Positions 39,678 to 40,154 of a stretch of DNA of 40,154 bases are shown here, one piece after another. This stretch comes from Clostridium grantii DSM 8605. Its GTDB lineage: Bacteria; Bacillota; Clostridia; Clostridiales; Clostridiaceae. The notes beneath the pieces were generated by a model, which saw nothing but the letters and a program-made list of their open reading frames with translations, did not search any database and had not been told where the DNA came from. The stretch spans positions 1-40,154 of the forward strand of contig NZ_FQXM01000033.1 of NCBI RefSeq assembly GCF_900129965.1, written 5' to 3'. Each line of letters begins with the position of its first letter. The stretch's first letter is position 1. A program made the translations under genes and the position numbers.

Positions 39678-40154
39678 TTATACTAGACTTCCTTTACTTT
39701 TTTCGTAAGCTTTTGCTGCTCTAAATATCTTTTCTTCTCCAAAATGTGGTCCTATTATTTGAAGTCCAATAGGTAAACCAGCTTTACTCTTGCCACATGG
39801 AACAGATACTGCTGGTACCCCTGAAAGATTTATATTAACTGTATATATATCTGCTAAATACATTTCAAGTGGATCTTCTGTTTTTTCTCCTATTTTAAAC
39901 GGAAGTATAGGAGATGTTGGTGATAATATCAAATCATAACTCTCGAAAACTTCTTTGAATTGCATTTTAAGTTTTTTCTTTAATTTCATAGCTCTTTTAT
40001 AATAAGCATCATAATATCCAGAAGATAAAGCATAAGTACCAAGCATTATTCTTCTTTTCACTTCTTTACCAAAAGCTTCTGTTCTGCTTTTTATCATCAT
40101 ATCATATACATCATCAAATTCTTTAGTTCTATATCCATATCTAACTCCATCATA
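39678..40154 (-). CDS. gatA: Aspartyl/glutamyl-tRNA amidotransferase subunit A, 3' part (runs off the window)
   Basis: The open frame continues to the window edge. 159 C-terminal codons are visible, about a third of the expected length of roughly 485. The visible part begins YDGVRYGYRTKEF and includes RRIMLGTYALSSGYYDAYYKRA, the DLILSPTSPILPFKIGE region and SGVPAVSVPCGKSKAGLPIGLQIIGPHFGE, all typical of GatA. The amidase Ser-cisSer-Lys triad lies upstream, outside the window. The gene is cut by the window boundary; nothing suggests it is broken. Confidence 0.95.
   Translation of the reverse strand, partial: YDGVRYGYRTKEFDDVYDMMIKSRTEAFGKEVKRRIMLGTYALSSGYYDAYYKRAMKLKKKLKMQFKEVFESYDLILSPTSPILPFKIGEKTEDPLEMYLADIYTVNINLSGVPAVSVPCGKSKAGLPIGLQIIGPHFGEEKIFRAAKAYEKSKGSLV

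Noticed and set aside
1..40154. CRISPR array, prophage, toxin-antitoxin or defence system
   Set aside because: No regularly spaced direct repeats, phage structural genes, or paired small toxin/antitoxin frames were seen; apart from the IS the window is housekeeping DNA.

Overview
The window is a compact, low-GC chromosomal segment from an anaerobic, spore-forming Clostridium-like Firmicute. The evidence is sigH and disA, the ctsR-mcsA-mcsB-clpC operon, a T-box leader and AT-rich codon use. The anaerobe markers are HydE/HydG, NrdD/NrdG and a reverse rubrerythrin. Most of it is housekeeping DNA on the minus strand. I cannot name the species.

Layout. 1-5.4 kb: tuf, tRNA-Thr, sigH, rae1/yacP, rlmB, then folA and thyA, then mrnC. 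5.4-7.0 kb: a complete ISAs1-family insertion sequence (5425-6964) with a perfect 10-bp target duplication. 7.0-13.5 kb: cysS, ilvA and proS behind a proline-type T-box, then ispD and a yacL-type PIN/TRAM membrane protein. 13.8-14.3 kb: a small plus-strand gene of unknown function. 14.3-21.4 kb: disA and radA, then the clpC/mcsB/mcsA/ctsR stress operon with a CtsR operator. 21.5-24.0 kb: a secreted or membrane-anchored unknown protein, a MEDS-like protein and an AI-2E-family membrane protein. 24.2-30.6 kb: hydG/hydE, a probable untranslated RNA or attenuated leader, reverse rubrerythrin behind a PerR-like box, and nrdG/nrdD behind an NrdR-like box. 31.0-34.5 kb: pyruvate carboxylase. 34.5-38.2 kb: argJ, argC and divergent argD around tandem ARG boxes. 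38.2-40.15 kb: gatB and the 3' part of gatA, which runs off the window.

How the genes work together. The first two blocks form a translation and RNA-processing cluster (EF-Tu, two aminoacyl-tRNA synthetases, rRNA methyltransferase, rRNA nuclease, ribosome-associated nuclease) with the sporulation sigma factor, into which a dTMP-synthesis pair (thyA-folA) has been placed. The clpC operon controls protein quality. DisA and RadA belong to DNA repair and c-di-AMP signalling. hydE/hydG supply two of the three maturases for an [FeFe] hydrogenase not seen here. nrdDG makes dNTPs without oxygen, and pyc supplies oxaloacetate.

I did not find a clearly unprecedented system. The points most worth a second look are: the roughly 180-nt promoter-to-terminator unit upstream of hydEG (26834-27016) that encodes no protein; the IS, which landed between the cysS terminator and the mrnC promoter and carries an internal end-like sequence; and a proline T-box that apparently controls threonine ammonia-lyase and CysRS as well as ProRS.
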